Part shown: positions 1-8,036 of the stretch, in pieces
Layout: every line of letters starts with the position of its first letter
How positions within the stretch are numbered: position 1 is the first letter of the stretch
NCBI RefSeq assembly: GCF_000759475.1
Contig: NZ_CP009454.1
Span: 806,001-870,000 of the forward strand
Reading direction: 5' to 3'
DNA length: 64,000 bases
Source of the DNA: Pantoea rwandensis
GTDB taxonomy: Bacteria; Pseudomonadota; Gammaproteobacteria; Enterobacterales; Enterobacteriaceae
Made by a program: the position numbers and the translations under genes
The notes under the pieces: generated by a model
The model's input: the letters and a program-made list of their open reading frames with translations, nothing else
The model's database searches: none
What the model was told of the DNA's origin: nothing

Positions 1-25
1 TTTTTCGGCAAAGACGCGGTGTAAC

Positions 26-88
26 GCGCAATAAATTGCGCCGCTACTGGCATGTGCAGCTGAGTTGTAGCGGCGCGGTTCATCGCGC
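26..88. repeat. Inverted pair of GTAG-headed REP palindromes
   Basis: Two copies of a short palindrome lie head to head. The copy at 67-88 reads GTAGCGGCGCGGTTCATCGC on the plus strand, and the copy at 26-47 is the same unit on the minus strand. The pair abuts the stop codon of the ABC permease. The same unit occurs after iolE and between nirC and cysG. A GTAG tetranucleotide before an imperfect palindrome is typical of REP elements mobilised by REP-associated tyrosine transposases; that link is inference here, because no such transposase is in the window. Confidence 0.75.
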
Positions 89-1743
89 TATTTATTCCCC
101 TGGCGCTGCATCAGCATGGTGGCGCCCAGCATCAGGGTGAGGCTGGCAAGCAGTGTCACGGTGGCCATCGCCATCCCTTGTCCCACGGAACCTTGCTCGA
201 ACTGACGCCAGATAAAAATCGCCACGGTTTGCGTCCCGGCGGGTGCCAGCAGTAGCGATGTCACCAGTTCGCGCGATGCCACGGCAAACACCATCATCAT
301 CGCAGCCAGCAGACTTGGAGCGACCAGCGGCAGGACGATCAGGCGCAGCGCCTGTAAGCGTGATGCGCCGTGCACGCGTGCCGCCGGTTCCAGCGTGGGG
401 GCCAGCTGACGCAGCGCACTGCTGACATAGCGTACCGGCCACGGCAGCAGCAGGCAGCTGTAGGAAAGCAGCAGAATAAACATCGTGTTGTAAGGTGAAA
501 CCGGCCAGAAGCCGCGGTTCCACAGCAGAATCAACCCAACACCGACCACCACACCCGGCATGGCGGCAGGCAGCAGCGCCAGGCCATCCATCATCGCCAG
601 CAGGCGCGTTTTCCCTTCTGACACGCGCCAGGCAATCAGGAAACCGAGCAGCCCAGTGAGCAGTGCCGCGCCCAGCGCCAGCCCAATGCTGGTGGAGAAG
701 GCCGCTAATGCATCCCCTTGCTGACTGAACAGCGCGCCGAAATGACGCAGCGTCAGGTTATTCACATGCAGGCCGCCGGAAAGGGTATTCAGTAATCCAC
801 TCAGCGTCATTGCGCCCAGCGGCAGTACCACGGCGAGTAAAACGGTGAGGATAAACGGCAGCAACATCAGCGGCAGCCAGCGCCCGCCCTCGGCCAGTTC
901 CTGCACCACCGGTTTGCCGTTAACTGCCGTGACATCGCTGCTGCCGGTCAATTTACGTTGCAGGAACCAGGCGGTGAGCGCCACCAGACTCAGCATCAAC
1001 GAGAGAGATGCCGCGCCCGGTAAGTCGATTGGCCAGTCCGCCAGTTTGATTTCAATACCGACCGTCATCAACGTCAGATGCGCCTGAGTGCCGAGCGCCG
1101 CAGGCACGCCGTACTCTTCGATCGCCAGCGTGAATGCCAGCAGCACGCCACCGGCTAACGCAGGAAGCGTCAGCGGCAATGTGATCTGGGCAAAAGCGCG
1201 CCAGGCTGATGCGCCGTGCACGCGAGCCACCCATGCGAGGCGCTGACCGCTCGCCATCAGCGAACGCGACACCGCAAAATAGACCACCGGGAAAATATTC
1301 AGCGTCATCACCAGCGTCATGCCGGTACTGCTGAACAGCAGGCTATCAAAGTTGATGCCGATGAGTTGCTCAAAATAGCCGTTGCGTTGCAGCGCCAGCG
1401 TCCATGACAGCGCCACGATATAGGGCGGCGTGAGGAAGGGGATCAGGAATAACAAATCCCACATTGCCGCACCCGGCAGGCGGAATAGGCCGCGCAGCGC
1501 GCCGAGCGGTAAGCCCAGCAGCAAACTGCACAGCGCCACGCCGCCGCCGATCTTCAGCGTGCCCAGCCACATCGGAACCAGTTGGGGATCTTCAAACAGC
1601 GCCGGTAACGCGCTGAAAGCCCCACTCCAGTTCCCCTCGCCAGGCTGTGAAAACAGTGCCTGTAGCACGATAAACAGCAGCGGCAGTGCCACCAGCAGCG
1701 TCAGCGCCAGTAGAATCAATCCATTCAGGGCACGCGACATCAT
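88..1743 (-). CDS. ABC transporter permease with two fused permease domains
   Basis: Inner-membrane permease of an ABC importer, 551 residues with about twelve hydrophobic segments. Two copies of the binding-protein-dependent transport domain are fused. Each half has the cytoplasmic EAA-type loop that docks the ATPase: ARVHGAS near residue 173 and again near residue 455. The FbpB/SfuB iron(III) permeases and the proposed 2-aminoethylphosphonate permeases share this fused layout. The ATG directly follows the stop of the binding-protein gene, so the two are translationally coupled; a second ATG follows the first. The substrate cannot be told from the sequence. It is the last gene of the three-gene operon, and a REP pair follows it. 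Confidence 0.85.
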   Translation of the reverse strand: MMSRALNGLILLALTLLVALPLLFIVLQALFSQPGEGNWSGAFSALPALFEDPQLVPMWLGTLKIGGGVALCSLLLGLPLGALRGLFRLPGAAMWDLLFLIPFLTPPYIVALSWTLALQRNGYFEQLIGINFDSLLFSSTGMTLVMTLNIFPVVYFAVSRSLMASGQRLAWVARVHGASAWRAFAQITLPLTLPALAGGVLLAFTLAIEEYGVPAALGTQAHLTLMTVGIEIKLADWPIDLPGAASLSLMLSLVALTAWFLQRKLTGSSDVTAVNGKPVVQELAEGGRWLPLMLLPFILTVLLAVVLPLGAMTLSGLLNTLSGGLHVNNLTLRHFGALFSQQGDALAAFSTSIGLALGAALLTGLLGFLIAWRVSEGKTRLLAMMDGLALLPAAMPGVVVGVGLILLWNRGFWPVSPYNTMFILLLSYSCLLLPWPVRYVSSALRQLAPTLEPAARVHGASRLQALRLIVLPLVAPSLLAAMMMVFAVASRELVTSLLLAPAGTQTVAIFIWRQFEQGSVGQGMAMATVTLLASLTLMLGATMLMQRQGNK

Positions 1744-2715
1744 TTACTGCCCGAACAGGGCGCCAAAGCGCTTCAGCACCGCCGAACGCTCGCTGCTGCC
1801 ATCGCTATTAGCGGGCAGTAATTTGATCTCGGTGAACAGCGGACGCTGTGCTTTGATATCGGTACGTGCAGGCATCAACCAGGCCTTCGCGACCTGCTCC
1901 TGGCCTTCATCCGACAGCACATAATCGACGAACTTCTTCGCATCATCGGCATGTTGGCTGCTTTTCAGAATCATCATCGGACGCGGTGCTACCACGGTGC
2001 CGTTCTCCGGGAAGATCACTTTGACGCTTTCACCCTGCGCGATGTTGTTATAGGTGACGTAATCCACCGCACCAAACACCGCCGCTTTCGCCCCTTGCAG
2101 CACGGGTGTGACGGCCTGGGCATTCGGGCCGCTCATCACCATGCCATTGGCTTTTAACTGATCAAACAACTGCCAGGCTTTCTCGCCTTCGCTGTTTTGC
2201 AGGCCAATCAACAGATCGAGTGAAGCGCCGGACAGAGCGGGATCCGGCGTGGTGACTTTATCTTTAAACGCGGGCGCCGTCAGATCCTGCCAGGTTTTTG
2301 GCTCTGGCGTGCCGCTTTTGGTGTTCCACACAATGCCGAGTGCAGAAATACCCTGCGCGACATAGTTTGCCGTTTTGAACTGCTCTGGTACTTTCGCCGC
2401 ATTGGCGCTTTCATACGGCAGCAGCCAGCCACGATGTTGCAGATCTTCGGCGGTATCCCATGAGGCAGAGATCAGCACATCGGCTTGCGGATTAGCCTGT
2501 TCAGCTTCCAGGCGCGCCATGACTTTGCCGGTCGTGGCCTGGAAGATATTCACTTTAATACCGGTTTGCTTTTCGAATCCGGTGGCAAGACTTTTTGATA
2601 GCGAACCCGGACCGGCGGTATAAACCGTCAGCGCCTGGGCATCGTTGATCATCATAGCGGAAGTCAAAATCATCGCGCTGATGGCTCCTGTTTTAACTGA
2701 CTTGAGAGATGGCAT
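1744..2715 (-). CDS. ABC transporter periplasmic substrate-binding protein
   Basis: Binding protein of the same importer, 323 residues. The first 28 residues form a Sec signal peptide ending in AQA before LTVYTAG, so the mature protein is periplasmic. The opening LTVYTAG and the later WNTKSG and PDPALSG segments fit the iron/thiamine/phosphonate group of extracellular binding proteins. The frame stays open upstream to 3051, but that stretch lies over the ATPase gene and looks like its shadow. The ATG at 2715 has AGGGGA six bases before it and a proper signal peptide. It overlaps the 3' end of the ATPase gene by 23 bases. Iron(III) and aminoethylphosphonate are both possible ligands. Confidence 0.85.
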   Translation of the reverse strand: MPSLKSVKTGAISAMILTSAMMINDAQALTVYTAGPGSLSKSLATGFEKQTGIKVNIFQATTGKVMARLEAEQANPQADVLISASWDTAEDLQHRGWLLPYESANAAKVPEQFKTANYVAQGISALGIVWNTKSGTPEPKTWQDLTAPAFKDKVTTPDPALSGASLDLLIGLQNSEGEKAWQLFDQLKANGMVMSGPNAQAVTPVLQGAKAAVFGAVDYVTYNNIAQGESVKVIFPENGTVVAPRPMMILKSSQHADDAKKFVDYVLSDEGQEQVAKAWLMPARTDIKAQRPLFTEIKLLPANSDGSSERSAVLKRFGALFGQ

Positions 2716-3403
2716 TGCGGTCCCCTGAGAGGTGAGTAACGGAAACAATCTGGCCCTGTGCCAGGTGAATAATGCGGTCGGCGAGTGTGTTGGCTTCCTC
2801 GCGGTCATGCGTGACATAAACAGCGGTAATGCCCGCACTGCGCAGCAGATCGGCCATGGTATGCACCAGGGTTTCGCGCAGATCGCGGTCAAGATTGGAG
2901 AGCGGTTCGTCGAACAACAAAATCGCGGGTTTGGCAACCAAAGCACGGGCGAGGGCGACACGCTGCTGCTGCCCGCCAGAGAGCAACGCCGGTTTGCGAT
3001 CGCCAAAATCAGCCAGGCCAACCTGCGCCAGCGCTGCATCGGCTTGTTCACGCGCCGTCGCTTTTTTCACACCGCGCATGCGCAACGGGAAAGCGACGTT
3101 TTGCGCCACCGTCATGTGCGGCCACAAGGCGTAATCCTGGAAAACCATGCCGAGGTTGCGCATTTCCGGCGCATCACAATGACGTGCAGAGGCAGCGCAG
3201 CGATCGCCAATCCATAGCTCACCCGCCGTGGGTTGCAGCAAACCCGCCAGCAGTTTTAGCAGCGTGCTTTTGCCACAGCCGCTCGGGCCGAGCAGCGCAA
3301 GGATTTCGCCTGCGGGAATCGTCAGGGAGAGATCGTGCAGAATCGTCAGATTGTTCACCGACCATCTGAGATTTTTCAGTTCGATAGGCACGGCATGCGT
3401 CAC
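2693..3403 (-). CDS. ABC transporter ATP-binding protein
   Basis: Nucleotide-binding subunit of the importer, 236 residues. Visible motifs are Walker A GPSGCGKST (39-47), Q-loop Gln89, signature LSGGQQQR (141-148), Walker B ILLFDEP (161-167) and H-loop His199. At 236 residues it lacks the C-terminal TOBE/regulatory extension found in the roughly 350-residue iron and phosphonate ATPases, so it is a minimal form. Translation starts at GTG with GGAGGT upstream. It is the first gene of the operon, so the promoter should lie in the gap shared with yhhS. Confidence 0.9.
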   Translation of the reverse strand: MTHAVPIELKNLRWSVNNLTILHDLSLTIPAGEILALLGPSGCGKSTLLKLLAGLLQPTAGELWIGDRCAASARHCDAPEMRNLGMVFQDYALWPHMTVAQNVAFPLRMRGVKKATAREQADAALAQVGLADFGDRKPALLSGGQQQRVALARALVAKPAILLFDEPLSNLDRDLRETLVHTMADLLRSAGITAVYVTHDREEANTLADRIIHLAQGQIVSVTHLSGDRNAISQVS

Positions 3404-3579
3404 TGGCTACCTCCCGTGAAGGAGTAGCACTGCGGCACGCGCGCCTGACAGCAAATCAGGAGCAGCATCAGATTGTTTATCCTCTTTGGGATTTGTTGGG
3501 CGCGAGTGTAAGTGGGCGATATGACGAAATGATGACCATAAATTAGGGCGATCACCGGATGCAGTCGGCAGGAAAAGGC

Positions 3580-3599
3580 GTATAGTTAGCCTTCTATAC
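3580..3599. promoter_or_regulatory. Small palindrome in the gap between the ABC operon and yhhS
   Basis: GTATAG and CTATAC form a 6-base inverted repeat around an 8-base centre, 33 bases before the yhhS start. It includes a TATAGT that could be a -10 box. It lies in the 228-base divergent gap, so it could be an operator for either side. No regulator gene is adjacent and the repeat is short, so this is weak. Confidence 0.25.
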
Positions 3600-3631
3600 A
3601 AATATTTAGTCACCCACGAGCGCAATCACTC

Positions 3632-4855
3632 ATGCCTGACCAGCCTGCCGCAGCCCCTGAACACGGCCGACTTCGCCTGAATCTTCTGATCCTCTCCATT
3701 GTGAAGTTCAATTTCGCCAGCTATCTCACGATTGGCCTGCCGTTGGCGGTGCTGCCGGGCTTTGTCCATGACGGATTGGGCTACAGCGCCTTTTGGGCGG
3801 GATTGGTGATCAGCCTGCAGTACATCGCCACGCTGCTGAGCCGTCCACATGCCGGGCGCTATGCTGATATGTGGGGGCCGAAGAAGGTCGTGGTGCTGGG
3901 GCTGGTGGGTTGTCTGATTAGCGGCATCTGTATCCTGCTTTCAGCACTGACGGAAGGGCAGGGCGTCGTCAGCCTGATTTTGCTGTGTCTGGGGCGCGTA
4001 ATATTGGGCGTGGGGCAAAGCTTCTCTGGCACCGGCACTTCACTGTGGGGCGTGGCGCGCGTTGGGTCGCTGCATATTGGTCGGGTGATTTCCTGGAACG
4101 GTATCGTCACCTACGGCGCGATGGCGATTGGTGCACCGCTGGGTGTGGTGATTTTCCGCAGCGGCGGTTTACTGCTGCTTTCCAGCATCATCATAGCCAT
4201 CTGCGTGCTGGCGATTGCGCTGGCACTGCCGCGTGCGCCGGTGAAAGGCAGCAAAGCCAAACCGCTGCCGTTTCGTGATGTGCTGGGCAAAATCTACGGT
4301 TTTGGCCTGATCCTGGCGATGGGGTCAGCAGGGTTTGGCGTCATCGCCACCTTTATCACCCTGTTCTATCAGGATAAAGGCTGGGATGGTGCCGCCTTTG
4401 CCCTAACGATGTTCAGTGCCGCCTTTGTCGGCACGCGCCTGCTGTTCCCCAACGCTATCAATAAACTCGGTGGCCTGCGCGTCGCCAGCATCTGTTTTGC
4501 CGTCGAAGCGGTTGGACTGTTTCTGGTGGCGGGTTCATTCGATCCCTGGATGGCCAAAATGGGGGCGTTTCTAACCGGTGCAGGTTTCTCGCTGGTGTTC
4601 CCGGCTATTGGCGTGGTGGCGGTGAAGGTGGTACCGCAGCAGAATCAGGGCAGCGCGCTAGCGACCTACACGGCGTTTATGGATCTGTCATTGGGCATCA
4701 CTGGCCCGATTGCGGGGTTTATCATGAGTTACGCCGGAGTCTCGCTGGTGTATCTGCTGACTGCGCTGCTGGTATGTCTGGCGCTGTTCTGCACGTTACG
4801 CATGATGAAGCGCATGCCCGCAGAGGCGAACGTAGAAATCAAAGAAAATGCCTGA
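3632..4855 (+). CDS. yhhS: MFS transporter YhhS
   Basis: Major facilitator superfamily membrane protein of 407 residues with twelve hydrophobic segments. From the first helix onward it follows E. coli YhhS closely: LRLNL, NFASYLTIGLPLAVLPG, FWAGLVISLQY, LLSRPHAGRYAD, GRVILGIGQSF-like, VVAVKVVPQQNQG. The SRPHAGRYAD stretch is the MFS signature between helices 2 and 3. The family is linked to efflux of small molecules, and its physiological substrate is not settled. It diverges from the ABC operon. In E. coli yhhS lies in a different neighbourhood, so its position beside the iol cluster is local to this lineage. The ribosome binding site is weak. Confidence 0.88.
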   Translation: MPDQPAAAPEHGRLRLNLLILSIVKFNFASYLTIGLPLAVLPGFVHDGLGYSAFWAGLVISLQYIATLLSRPHAGRYADMWGPKKVVVLGLVGCLISGICILLSALTEGQGVVSLILLCLGRVILGVGQSFSGTGTSLWGVARVGSLHIGRVISWNGIVTYGAMAIGAPLGVVIFRSGGLLLLSSIIIAICVLAIALALPRAPVKGSKAKPLPFRDVLGKIYGFGLILAMGSAGFGVIATFITLFYQDKGWDGAAFALTMFSAAFVGTRLLFPNAINKLGGLRVASICFAVEAVGLFLVAGSFDPWMAKMGAFLTGAGFSLVFPAIGVVAVKVVPQQNQGSALATYTAFMDLSLGITGPIAGFIMSYAGVSLVYLLTALLVCLALFCTLRMMKRMPAEANVEIKENA

Positions 4856-4920
4856 CTCTCAATTAATACGGCATCCTCAAATTATTCATGTCAATCACTC
4901 AGGCGCCCTCGAAACAGGAT

Positions 4921-5028
4921 GTTAAATCGCTCAGGCATCTTTTAAATCGTTAATGTCAGAGCAAGGCGGCAAGTTTGTAAGTCCCCAGGAGCTTACGTCC
5001 GTCAGTAATTAGGGTGAGAGCAAACGTT
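4921..5028. repeat. Partial ERIC repeat, first unit of a tandem pair
   Basis: This 108-base unit aligns without gaps to the next 108 bases (5029-5136), starting in both cases with GTTAAATCGCTCAGGCATC. It contains the ERIC core words AAGGCGGCAAG and CCCAGGAGCTTACGT. Its distal arm has decayed. A further ERIC-like end (ATCCTCAAATTATTCATG) sits at about 4873. No protein-coding gene is visible in the gap 4856-5279; it holds these repeats and the hairpin RNA region that follows. Confidence 0.75.
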
Positions 5029-5044
5029 GTTAAATCGCTCAGGC

Positions 5045-5169
5045 ATCCTCTAAATAGTTTACGTCAGAGCAAGGCGGCAAGTTTGTAAGTCCTCAGGAGC
5101 TTACGTCCGTAAGTGACTGGGGCGCACAAACGCGGCCAACGCAGCTATGACGTAAAATATGACGAGGAT
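5045..5169. repeat. Full-length ERIC element
   Basis: About 125 bases with inverted ends ATCCTC and GAGGAT. It carries the ERIC hallmarks in order: AAGGCGGCAAG, CTCAGGAGCTTACGTC, GTAAGTGACTGGGGCG, GCCAACGCAG and a TATGACG-type end. ERIC (IRU) elements are non-coding enterobacterial repeats that fold into a long hairpin when transcribed. This copy is the second unit of the tandem duplication and lies just beyond the terminator of the iolI-like gene. Confidence 0.9.
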
Positions 5170-5171
5170 GG

Positions 5172-5197
5172 AAAAAAGGGCCTCCGACCGAGGCCTA
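5172..5197 (-). terminator. Rho-independent terminator of the iolI-like transcript
   Basis: GGCCTC and GAGGCC pair around a 5-base loop. On the minus strand the stem is followed by six T residues. It is about 85 bases beyond the iolI-like stop codon and fits the end of that transcript or of a small RNA released from its 3' end. Confidence 0.8.
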
Positions 5198-5279
5198 ACA
5201 CTAACAAAGTGTGTCTTGTTATGGACACAGATAAGGGTAGGGGAAACGGCGACCACACACCCTCGGCCGCCGTTATAAA
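5172..5279 (-). ncRNA. Candidate structured 3' UTR or small RNA downstream of the iolI-like gene
   Basis: Read on the minus strand, the bases after the iolI-like stop form a 7-bp stem (5245-5251 with 5268-5274), a 6-bp stem (5210-5215 with 5224-5229), and a terminator hairpin (5179-5184 with 5190-5195) followed by six T. An alternative stem (5198-5202 with 5208-5212) shares bases with the second stem, so the two exclude each other. A promoter-like TTGAGT, 16-base spacer, TATAAC lies at 5299-5272 inside the gene end. That promoter would start the RNA inside the first stem, so read-through from the gene fits the full fold better. I do not recognise the RNA family. Confidence 0.4.
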
Positions 5280-6095
5280 TCAGGCTTGCAGTAACTCAAT
5301 ACTCTGGCGAATTTCGCGTTCAATCTCTTTCGCGCCCCACTTCTCCAGCTCCGGGGAGAATGGCTCAAATGCGTAAATGCCCTTATAACCAAGCATCTCC
5401 AGACGCTTCACCTGCGCCACGCTGTTCAGCACATCGCGGTCGCTCAGCATAATGCGCTCTTCATCCGTCAGTGCCACCGTTGGGCGGGTATCTTCCACGC
5501 CTGAGAGATGCACTAAACCAATCTGGTTCACCTCAATCTCCTGCGGGAACTCCTGCTCGGCGTTCTCGTACAGGTGATGATGGAAGGTATCCAGCAACAA
5601 TTTAAACGGCACGCCCGCCTGCTTAATCAGCTTTTGCGTCTGCACCGCAGAGCGCAGTGAACTCACCGGGAAGCCCAGCGGCTCAACCAGCCCCTGAATA
5701 CCGTATTCAGCGAAGCGCGGTGCCAGGATCTGCAACGCCTCCAGCGTTTTCTCTGGTGCGATGGCAATACCCTCGTTCAATGGGCACATCACCAGCGCTT
5801 TGGCTCCAATGGCTTTTGCTTCTTGCAACATCGCTTCGGCTTTGCTCAACAGCGCGTCATCAGGGCGGTTAAACGGATAGAGCGCGTTAATGGTCTCGAT
5901 CTCGATGTGATACTTATCCGCCAGCGATCGCAGCTGCGACGCGCTCAGACCATCGGTGACCTTGCCGCCCGGCATATCGTTACGCAGTTCCACTTTGCTC
6001 AAACCCAGTCGCTGAACTAACTGGAAAAAAGCTTCTAGTGAGAGCGCAGGCGCAATTTTACGGTTGATACAGAAACGGGTTGGATCGATGGCCAT
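5280..6095 (-). CDS. iolI: Sugar phosphate isomerase/epimerase, IolI-like
   Basis: Xylose-isomerase-like TIM barrel protein of 271 residues. It resembles B. subtilis IolI (2-keto-myo-inositol isomerase): VELRND, ETINALYPFN, LLDTFHHHLY, the SGVEDTRP turn and a late FEPFSPE that offers metal-binding acidic and His residues. IolI interconverts inosose isomers in the cytoplasm, which would let other inositol stereoisomers enter the pathway; this is inference from the family. The frame is open 16 codons further up, but the ATG at 6095 has AGGAG seven bases before it. It diverges from iolA, with ATGAAAT-type sites in between. IolH or another sugar epimerase is the alternative. Confidence 0.72.
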   Translation of the reverse strand: MAIDPTRFCINRKIAPALSLEAFFQLVQRLGLSKVELRNDMPGGKVTDGLSASQLRSLADKYHIEIETINALYPFNRPDDALLSKAEAMLQEAKAIGAKALVMCPLNEGIAIAPEKTLEALQILAPRFAEYGIQGLVEPLGFPVSSLRSAVQTQKLIKQAGVPFKLLLDTFHHHLYENAEQEFPQEIEVNQIGLVHLSGVEDTRPTVALTDEERIMLSDRDVLNSVAQVKRLEMLGYKGIYAFEPFSPELEKWGAKEIEREIRQSIELLQA

Positions 6096-6508
6096 GTGTG
6101 GCTCCTGTAATAGGATACGGATCAGATGCTGCAAAGAAAACATTTATTTCATTGTTAGTGAATTATGAAATATCAGATATTGGATCTTCCTCGCAAAAAT
6201 TTCATATTTCGTTTCGCGTAACAGCATAGCGACGTGACTTAAGTAGAAAATGTTTGCTCACAGTGGGTTAGGATTGCGCCGGGGCAACAGGGTAAGAACG
6301 CCCGTAGTGAGGGCTTTGCGCCTGCCTGACAGACAGAGCGGGAAAAATGCGATCCATGCCGCTAAAAGGAAATTTTCCAAAAAGAAGTATTTGAAAAATT
6401 TATTTCATTGTAATAGCTTCATAGCACGCTTTTCGTATTGCCTGGTCAGGTGGTGTAGCAGTGATAACCGACTGCCTGCAGGGAACTTCACATCAAAGAG
6501 GCAACGAC
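6096..6508. promoter_or_regulatory. Divergent iolI-iolA control region with putative IolR sites
   Basis: This 413-base gap holds four exact copies of the heptamer ATTTCAT or its complement ATGAAAT, at 6146-6152, 6165-6171, 6199-6205 and 6402-6408. The first two form an inverted pair 12 bases apart in front of the iolI-like gene. The last lies about 100 bases before iolA, next to TTGAAA at 6391-6396. The same word recurs in the other two iol gaps. Binding by the RpiR-type IolR encoded nearby is inference. No gene is visible in the gap. Confidence 0.6.
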
Positions 6509-8014
6509 ATGACTATCGTAGGAAACTTTATCGGCGGCAAAATTACCCACAGCGCCAGCAATGAAACCATCCCGGTATACGATCCAGCCACCGGCAAAGT
6601 CGCGCGTGAACTGACGCAGAGCACCGCTGCTGAAGTGGAAAAAGCGATCGAAATCGCCCATGCCGCGTTCCCTGAATGGTCGAAAACTGCGCCGCTGCGT
6701 CGTGCCCGTGTGATGTTCAACTTCAAAGCACTGATGGAAAAACACCGTGACGAGCTGGCTGCGCTGATTGTGTCTGAGCACGGCAAAGTGTGGTCGGATG
6801 CGTTAGGTGAGCTGACGCGCGGTATCGAAGTGATCGAGTTTGCCTGCGGAATCCCGCATCTGATCAAAGGTGAAAACTCACCAAGCGTCGGCACCGGCGT
6901 GGACAGCTACTCGCTGATGCAGCCGGTTGGCGTGGTCGCGGGTATTACGCCTTTCAACTTCCCGGCGATGGTGCCACTGTGGATGTTCCCTATCGCACTG
7001 GCGTGCGGTAACACCTTTATCCTGAAGCCACCGGCGCTGGATCCATCAGCCTCTGTGCGTATGGCTGAACTGCTGAAAGAAGCGGGACTGCCGGATGGCG
7101 TGTTCAACGTGGTGCACTCGTCTAACGAAGATGCTGAGCAGCTGTACAAAGATCCGCGTATTGCGGCAGTGAGCTTCGTCGGCTCTTCCGGCGTGGCCGA
7201 GCATATCTACAAAACCGCCAGCGCCCACGGTAAACGTGTGCAGGCGTTTGGTGCGGCGAAAAACCACGCTATCGTGATGCCAGATGCCGATCTGGATGCC
7301 ACTGTGAATGCTATCATGGGCGGCGCCTTTGGTTCTGCCGGTGAGCGTTGCATGGCGCTGCCTGTGGTTGTCGCAGTGGGCAATGATACTGCTGACAAAC
7401 TGATTGCGCGTCTGACTCCACTGATCAAAGCGCTGCGCATCGGCCCCGGTATCCAGAAAGGTGCTGAAGAGAACGAAATGGGCCCGGTGGTTTCTGCCGC
7501 GCATCAGAAGAAAGTACTGGGCTACATCGACAAAGGTGAAGCCGAGGGCGCAAAACTGGTGGTAGATGGTCGTGGCGTGAAAGTCGCAGGCCATGAAGAG
7601 GGTTATTACGTGGGCGGCACCCTGTTTGATAACGTTACCCCGGACATGGTGATCTGGCGCGAAGAGATCTTCGGACCGGTATTAAGCATCATGCGTTCTA
7701 CCGATTTCGACAGCGCGCTGAAGCTGGTAAACAGCCATGAATTCGGCAACGGCAGCGCCATCTTCACCAGCAACGGCCACACCGCGCGTGAGTTCGTGCA
7801 GAACGTGGAAGCGGGCATGGTAGGCGTTAACGTTCCCGTGCCGGTGCCAATGGCGTTCCACAGCTTCGGCGGCTGGAAGCGCTCAGTGTTCGGTGCCCTG
7901 AACGTGCACGGTCCAGACGGCGTGCGTTTCTACACCCGCATGAAAACCGCCACCGTGCGTTGGCCGAGCGGTCAGCAGACTGTTTCAGAGTTCAGCATGC
8001 CGACGCTGGGCTAA
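6509..8014 (+). CDS. iolA: Methylmalonate-semialdehyde dehydrogenase (acylating)
   Basis: CoA-acylating aldehyde dehydrogenase of 501 residues, the usual length of IolA/MmsA. It converts malonate semialdehyde from inositol breakdown to acetyl-CoA and CO2 with NAD and CoA in the cytoplasm. Visible are PFNFP with the oxyanion Asn150, the FVGSSGVAEHIY cofactor segment, GAAKNHAIVMPDAD typical of this subfamily, and the catalytic Cys281 in GSAGERCMALP. The longer open frame from 6461 lacks a ribosome binding site; the ATG at 6509 follows AAAGAGG and matches the family's N-terminus. iolB follows after 22 bases. Confidence 0.95.
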   Translation: MTIVGNFIGGKITHSASNETIPVYDPATGKVARELTQSTAAEVEKAIEIAHAAFPEWSKTAPLRRARVMFNFKALMEKHRDELAALIVSEHGKVWSDALGELTRGIEVIEFACGIPHLIKGENSPSVGTGVDSYSLMQPVGVVAGITPFNFPAMVPLWMFPIALACGNTFILKPPALDPSASVRMAELLKEAGLPDGVFNVVHSSNEDAEQLYKDPRIAAVSFVGSSGVAEHIYKTASAHGKRVQAFGAAKNHAIVMPDADLDATVNAIMGGAFGSAGERCMALPVVVAVGNDTADKLIARLTPLIKALRIGPGIQKGAEENEMGPVVSAAHQKKVLGYIDKGEAEGAKLVVDGRGVKVAGHEEGYYVGGTLFDNVTPDMVIWREEIFGPVLSIMRSTDFDSALKLVNSHEFGNGSAIFTSNGHTAREFVQNVEAGMVGVNVPVPVPMAFHSFGGWKRSVFGALNVHGPDGVRFYTRMKTATVRWPSGQQTVSEFSMPTLG

Positions 8015-8036
8015 TCTCGCTCTAACAAGGAGATCG

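Noticed and set aside
1..24. Seven codons FFGKDAV followed by a stop on the plus strand, possibly the tail of a gene cut by the left edge.
   Set aside because: Too short to recognise or to tell from chance.
2716..3051. N-terminal extension of the binding protein by 112 residues.
   Set aside because: It lies over the ATPase gene in another frame, lacks a signal peptide, and has Arg/Cys-rich shadow composition; the internal ATG has a good ribosome binding site and signal peptide.
3407..3625. A 72-residue open frame on the minus strand between the ABC operon and yhhS.
   Set aside because: No ribosome binding site, Arg-rich composition and position in a promoter gap argue against a gene.
4856..5279. 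Possible mobile element or attachment site at the repeat-rich left edge of the inositol cluster.
   Set aside because: The repeats are ERIC units; there is no integrase, tRNA or matching direct repeat at the other side of the cluster.
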